Source: Ottelia alismoides
Lineage: Eukaryota; Streptophyta; Magnoliopsida; Alismatales; Hydrocharitaceae
Reading direction: 5' to 3'
Assembly (NCBI GenBank): GCA_037367405.1
Contig: JAZKJV010008264.1
Span: 2,041,001 to 2,105,000, forward strand
Length of the DNA stretch: 64,000 nucleotides
Of this stretch, positions 60,328 to 64,000 are shown in pieces; position 1 is the stretch's first letter, and the number at the start of each line of letters is the position of its first letter. Position numbers and translations under genes: made by a program. The notes beneath the pieces were generated by a model. The model made no database searches. It was given only the letters and a program-made list of their open reading frames with translations, and was not told where the DNA came from.

Positions 60328-60625
60328 TGTTTGAGCTTTTTGTAGTAGAGATGGTGGGTATGGCTGCTTGTGGTACTAGATTAAGCACTCTTTGAGTAGC
60401 CTAAACTCTCGTATCGAAAAGGGTTTTTGCCCGTCCATTACCTGAATTGATAGGTCTATCTTGCATGGAAGTAAGCTTCTATATATTCATACGTAATGGT
60501 AGCTGATGCCATTACTCTTATTTTAATCAAAATTGGAAAATAGTAGGATTAATAAATCCACCTCCATCATATAGGACCATGAGCCAATAATTCCTGTAAT
60601 CGTGTCAAATTTTACTATATATATA

Positions 60626-61010
60626 GGGAAAAGAGAGTATGCATTCAGGTGTATGTAATTTTACATGCACCGGGGTCTATATCTTCCATATTTTTTACTT
60701 TATTTAGAAAATATGATCATGTATATTCATCTCTATATCCCTCCTGTATGCCATTCGAATTTCATCAGAAACAGAGACTCATATGCCTTCCATCTAGAAC
60801 ATGTAATTTTAACAATCTTAGAATTGAAAAAATCGACATGTTCTAGATGAAGGGCATATGAGTCTCTATTTTCGATGAAGTTCGAATTGCATAATAGAGG
60901 GATATATAGATGAATATACATGGTGATATTTTCAAAAAAATAGAAAAACGTGGAAGATATATGCCCTGGTGCATGTAAAATTACATGCACGTGGGCGCAT
61001 GCTCCCCAAC

Positions 61011-61013
<3 letters not shown>
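60626..61013. mobile_element. Foldback MITE 2
   Basis: Begins GGGAAAAGAGAGTATGC and ends GCATGCTCCCC. Arms contain GTATGTAATTTTACATGCAC-like palindromes at 60650-60670 and 60970-60990. Inner arms with TCAGAAACAGAGACTC (60763) and its inverse (60865) make it nearly fully self-complementary. Flanks are ATATATATA on both sides (60617-60625, 61014-61022), consistent with a 9-bp duplication but ambiguous in TA repeats. Confidence 0.75.

Positions 61014-61082
<69 letters not shown>
61014..61082. repeat. (TA)n(GA)n microsatellite
   Basis: About 35 bp of TA followed by about 33 bp of GA repeats between MITE 2 and MITE 3. Confidence 0.95.
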
Positions 61083-61083
<1 letters not shown>

Positions 61084-61473
61084 GGGGTGGAGGGAGCCTA
61101 CTTTGTGAAGTAGGTAACCTTACCTACTTCACATCCAATTTTTGCAAATTTTTTTATTTTTTTTGAAAAATGCCACCATAGATTTTCATAATTATATCCC
61201 TCTAATATATCGATCAAATTTCGTCAGAAATAGAGACTCCTACGACCACCATCCAGACAGTCATTTTTTAACGGTCACAGATTTGTTATATTTTACATGT
61301 TCATGTTCTGGATGAAGGTCGTAGGAGTCTCTGTTTCTGACAAAATTTTAATGACATATTAGAGGGATATAATTATGAAAATCCACGGTGGAATTTTTCA
61401 AAAAAAATAAAAATTGCAAAAGTTGGATGTGAAGTAGGTAAGCTTACCTACTTCACAAAGTAGGCTCCCTTTC

Positions 61474-61476
<3 letters not shown>
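61083..61476. mobile_element. Foldback MITE 3
   Basis: Ends read GGAGGGAGCCTAC and, inverted, GAAAGGGAGCCTAC. The arm word CCTACTT occurs as word, inverse, word (61097-61103, 61108-61114, 61123-61129), mirrored at 61429-61464. The inner arms TCAGAAACAGAGACTCCTAC (61224) and its inverse (61327) are shared with MITEs 2 and 4. A TA tract (61477-61508) follows. Confidence 0.77.
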
Positions 61477-61515
<39 letters not shown>

Positions 61516-61520
61516 TTCAG

Positions 61521-62958
61521 ATGAGGTGTACCTTTCCTGGGTGCATGGAAAGCCCACCATCTCAGCCATCCGTAATTAATCCAACGGATCCGATTAATTC
61601 CTTTTTAATCTTAATTTTGTTAATGCTAAAAACCCATTATGGTCATTTTGTCTCATTCCAAAAATAGAATGTGGCAACTCAATATCTATTTTTGGATTAT
61701 TCGTTGGAGAATCATTGCTCTCTTACCAAAACAACAAAGCGACGGCGGAATCCCAGGCGGGTGTCGTTGACGGCGGAAGGGGAGCATCCCTCTTGCAGAA
61801 TGCGGCAGGCGTTGGTGTCACAGGATCGGCTTTGCTCGCAACTTTCTTCCTCTTTCTATCGCGTTTTCCAGTTGTTGTTTGATTTGGGATTGTTTTGAGG
61901 AAACTCCTGTGGGTGAAATATTTGAGTTGGGATTGTTTTGGCACCATTTGCAGTCTTTGGGTCCTAATTGCAGCAGTGGGAATATTGCAGGAGTTGTTTG
62001 CTGATATAGCGCATGAGGTGGATGCACGAGCCAGAGGTAGAGAGTTATTATTGTGCAAGCAATGTATAATGTGATTTTTAATGCTTTTTGTGGCGCAGCG
62101 GGGCAGCGGCGTTCGAGCCTCCGGTGCCGATCCTCGCGACCCGTCTCCTTGTTCTGATCACCCCAGCATGCCCGTCCTGGAGATTCACGGCCATGGGAGA
62201 TTCGCGGCCATGGGAGAAGGGCGGAGGAGGTGCGGGTAGAGAGCATGTTGGAGATGGAGGGCGTGCCTAGGTTTTTACAATATAATGACATAATTTGCAA
62301 TCTCAAGTGTTTTTCTACAATCCCAGATCGTATTTTACAATATAAATGACCTATTTTGCAATCTCAGACTGTTTTGCAATCTCGAGTTTTTTTTTACAAT
62401 CTCAGATCGTATTTTACAATTGCATATCATTTTTTTACTAACTGTGACCTTATTATACAATGCAGGATGCAAAATTACAACAGGGATTCGAATTTTATAA
62501 AGATGCTTGGCATTTGTGAAAAACGCACATAATAGGATATGATGGATTTACAATCTTCATACAGATTTTACAAAACGTCCATGATCTTTTACAATAGTGT
62601 TATCAAAATTACAATTATTATAATATAAATATTACTAATTGTGATTTTATTTTACAATGCAGGATGCAGTTTTACAATATCAAGCGGAATTTTACAAAAA
62701 AATCTGCTATTCTAAATTGCGCGAAAATGCTATCATGTTGGCGAAAATTCAGTAATTAAAAGGCAACAAAAAATACCAAATCAGACATGCTAAAAATGGA
62801 AAAATATAAAGACGAGATAAATTTCAAATTCGAAATTAAATTCAAATTTAAAACGAAAATGTATGGACTAAATACCCTTTTGGATGAAGAACTGCTAGAT
62901 CGAGATCTAACGGATCTCGTGATGGGCTTTCCATACACCCAGGAAAGGTGCACCTCAT
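61521..62958. mobile_element. 1.4-kb TIR element without transposase
   Basis: Inverted ends of about 37 bp (61521-61557 and 62922-62958) start ATGAGGTG.ACCTTTCCTGG and continue through a GGAAAGCCCA block. The first half (61740-62270) is GC-rich, unlike its surroundings, and could be captured host sequence; ORFs there (62-162 codons, both strands) match nothing I know. The second half has many TTTTACAAT/TTTGCAAT motifs. No transposase domain, so non-autonomous. Superfamily not determined; I could not find a clear target duplication. Confidence 0.65.
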
Positions 62959-62968
62959 TAGAAGGGCC

Positions 62969-63001
<33 letters not shown>
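62969..63001. repeat. (CT)n(TA)n microsatellite
   Basis: CT repeats then TA repeats directly before MITE 4. Confidence 0.95.
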
Positions 63002-63387
63002 GAGGTAAATGGGGCTGCCCCCAGGGAGTAGCCAACTTGGCTACTCCCACCCCTATTTTTTTCTCCTTTTTTTATTTTTTTAGAAAATAAAAATTTGTAT
63101 ATTCATAATTATATCCCTCTCACATTCTATTAAAATTTCGTCAGAAACAGAGACTCCTACGGCCTCCATCCAAACATGGTCGATTTAAAAAATCCTGCGA
63201 CCGTTAAAAAAATGACGTCTGGATGGAGGGCTTAGGAGTCTCTGTTTCTGACGAAATTTTAATAGAATGTGGGAGAGATATAATGATGAATATACAAATT
63301 TTTATTTTCTAAAAAAATAAAAAATGAGGGAAAAATAGGGGTGGGAGTAGCCAAGTTGGCTACTCCCTGGGGGCAGCCCCATTTTAC

Positions 63388-63389
<2 letters not shown>
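63002..63389. mobile_element. Foldback MITE 4
   Basis: Ends GAGGTAAATGGGGCTGCC and, inverted, GGGTAAAATGGGGCTGCC. The inner palindrome pairs GGGAGTAGCC (63024-63033) with GGCTACTCCC (63039-63048), mirrored at 63343-63367. The outer word GGCTGCCCCC fits the word of MITE 6 better than its own inner word. The shared inner arms lie at 63137 and 63233. Flanked by ATATATATA on both sides. Confidence 0.77.

Positions 63390-63453
<64 letters not shown>
63390..63453. repeat. (TA)n microsatellite
   Basis: About 63 bp of uninterrupted TA repeats. ORFs of alternating Ile and Tyr across it are artefacts. Confidence 0.97.
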
Positions 63454-63455
<2 letters not shown>

Positions 63456-63889
63456 GAAAAGGAAGTATGCACCCAAGTGCATGTAATTTTGCATGCATCG
63501 GGGTCTATATGGGAAAAGGGAGAATGCATGCTCTCACATTTTTTGCACTCATAGAATCAGCCAACATGGTTGCCCCCGCCCCTATTTCTGCAATTTTTTA
63601 TATTTTTTCGAAAAATATCGCCATGTATATTCATCCCTTTATCCCTCATATATGCCATTTGAATTTCGTCAGAAACAGAGACTCCTATGGTCCCCATCCA
63701 GACAATCATTTTTAACGGTAACAAGATTTTTTAAATCGACACTATCTCGATGGAGGCCGTAGAAGTCTCTGTTTCTGATGAAATTCGAATGATATATAGG
63801 AGGGATATAGGGATGAATATACATGGTGATATTTTTTGAAAAAAAAATGAAAAAATGTTAGAATAGGGGGACGGGGCAGCCCCATTAAA
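63454..63889. mobile_element. Foldback MITE 5, chimeric
   Basis: Two element starts lie in tandem: GGGAAAAGGAAGTATGCAC at 63454, ending after ~55 bp at GGGGTCTAT, and GGGAAAAGGGAGAATGC at 63511. The second continues with CAGCCAACATGG (63568), the inner-word type of MITE 6, and the shared inner arms (63669, 63758). It ends GGGGCAGCCCCATT (63873-63886), which does not mirror its left end. Confidence 0.65.
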
Positions 63890-63905
63890 TCATATATATA
63901 TATAT

Positions 63906-64000
63906 GGGTCATATGTGGCTGCCCCCTAGGGGCAGCCAACATGGCTGCCCCCGCCTTATTTGAGCAAATTTTTTTATTTTTTTTGAAAAATAACACCATT
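63906..64000. mobile_element. Foldback MITE 6, cut by the window end
   Basis: Starts GGGTCATATGTGGCTGCC after a TA tract. The word GGCTGCCCC (63917-63925), its inverse GGGGCAGCC (63929-63937) and the word again (63943-63951) are perfect. The rest lies beyond the window. Confidence 0.72.

Noticed and set aside
63259..63529. ORFs encoding long Ile-Tyr repeats
   Set aside because: They are translations of the TA microsatellite at 63390-63453.
1..64000. tRNA, rRNA or snRNA genes
   Set aside because: Only 18-nt primer-binding sites resemble tRNA; no cloverleaf or other RNA gene was recognised by eye.

Overview
The window is plant nuclear repeat DNA with no intact host gene. It holds several Ty3/gypsy LTR retrotransposons of the Athila type. 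The evidence is one gag-pol frame, an RT active site FMDDFSVYG, integrase blocks ending NGLAEVSNREIK, LTRs of about 3.4-3.7 kb, and an 18-nt primer-binding site matching the 3' end of plant tRNA-Asp. There are also Mutator-type foldback MITEs in TA microsatellites. This fits a large-genome flowering plant; I cannot name the species. All positions were read by eye.

Left stack (1-34,795). Element A (plus strand, 1-33,925; most of its 5' LTR lies off the window) sits inside the LTR of an older element D (remnant 33,926-34,795). A was hit by element B (minus strand, 1,915-18,033, both LTRs, target duplication ACCAC). It was also hit by element C, now a solo LTR (20,950-24,608, target duplication CCGAC). 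Leaving out B, C and one copy of each duplication, A's gag-protease-RT frame is open for exactly 1,580 codons. It then meets three point stops and a frameshift. B is full length but broken in about ten places, and its 3' inner edge has been rearranged.

Right stack (34,796-58,850). A degenerate non-LTR-like reverse transcriptase pseudogene (35,484-36,492 and 56,701-58,850) is split by element F (plus strand, 36,493-56,700). F keeps LTRs, PBS, a decayed protease and PPT, but no RT, RNase H or integrase, so it is non-autonomous. F's left LTR is split by element E (minus strand, about 39,038-46,618), a 5' LTR plus a pol fragment lacking gag, part of integrase and the 3' LTR.

Right end (58,851-64,000). 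There are at least six foldback MITEs of about 390 bp and one 1.4-kb TIR element, separated by (TA)n, (GA)n and (CT)n tracts. One MITE has a clean 9-bp duplication, which points to Mutator-type transposition. Their ends share a layout, word - inverse word - word, but the word differs between copies.

The most interesting signals are RNA or DNA structures kept between diverged Athila families: a covarying 5'-leader hairpin, arrays of hairpin plus G-run in the 3' leader region, a 26-nt palindrome in mid-LTR, and a palindromic LTR start. The word-swapped MITE arms are the other strong candidate for something undescribed.
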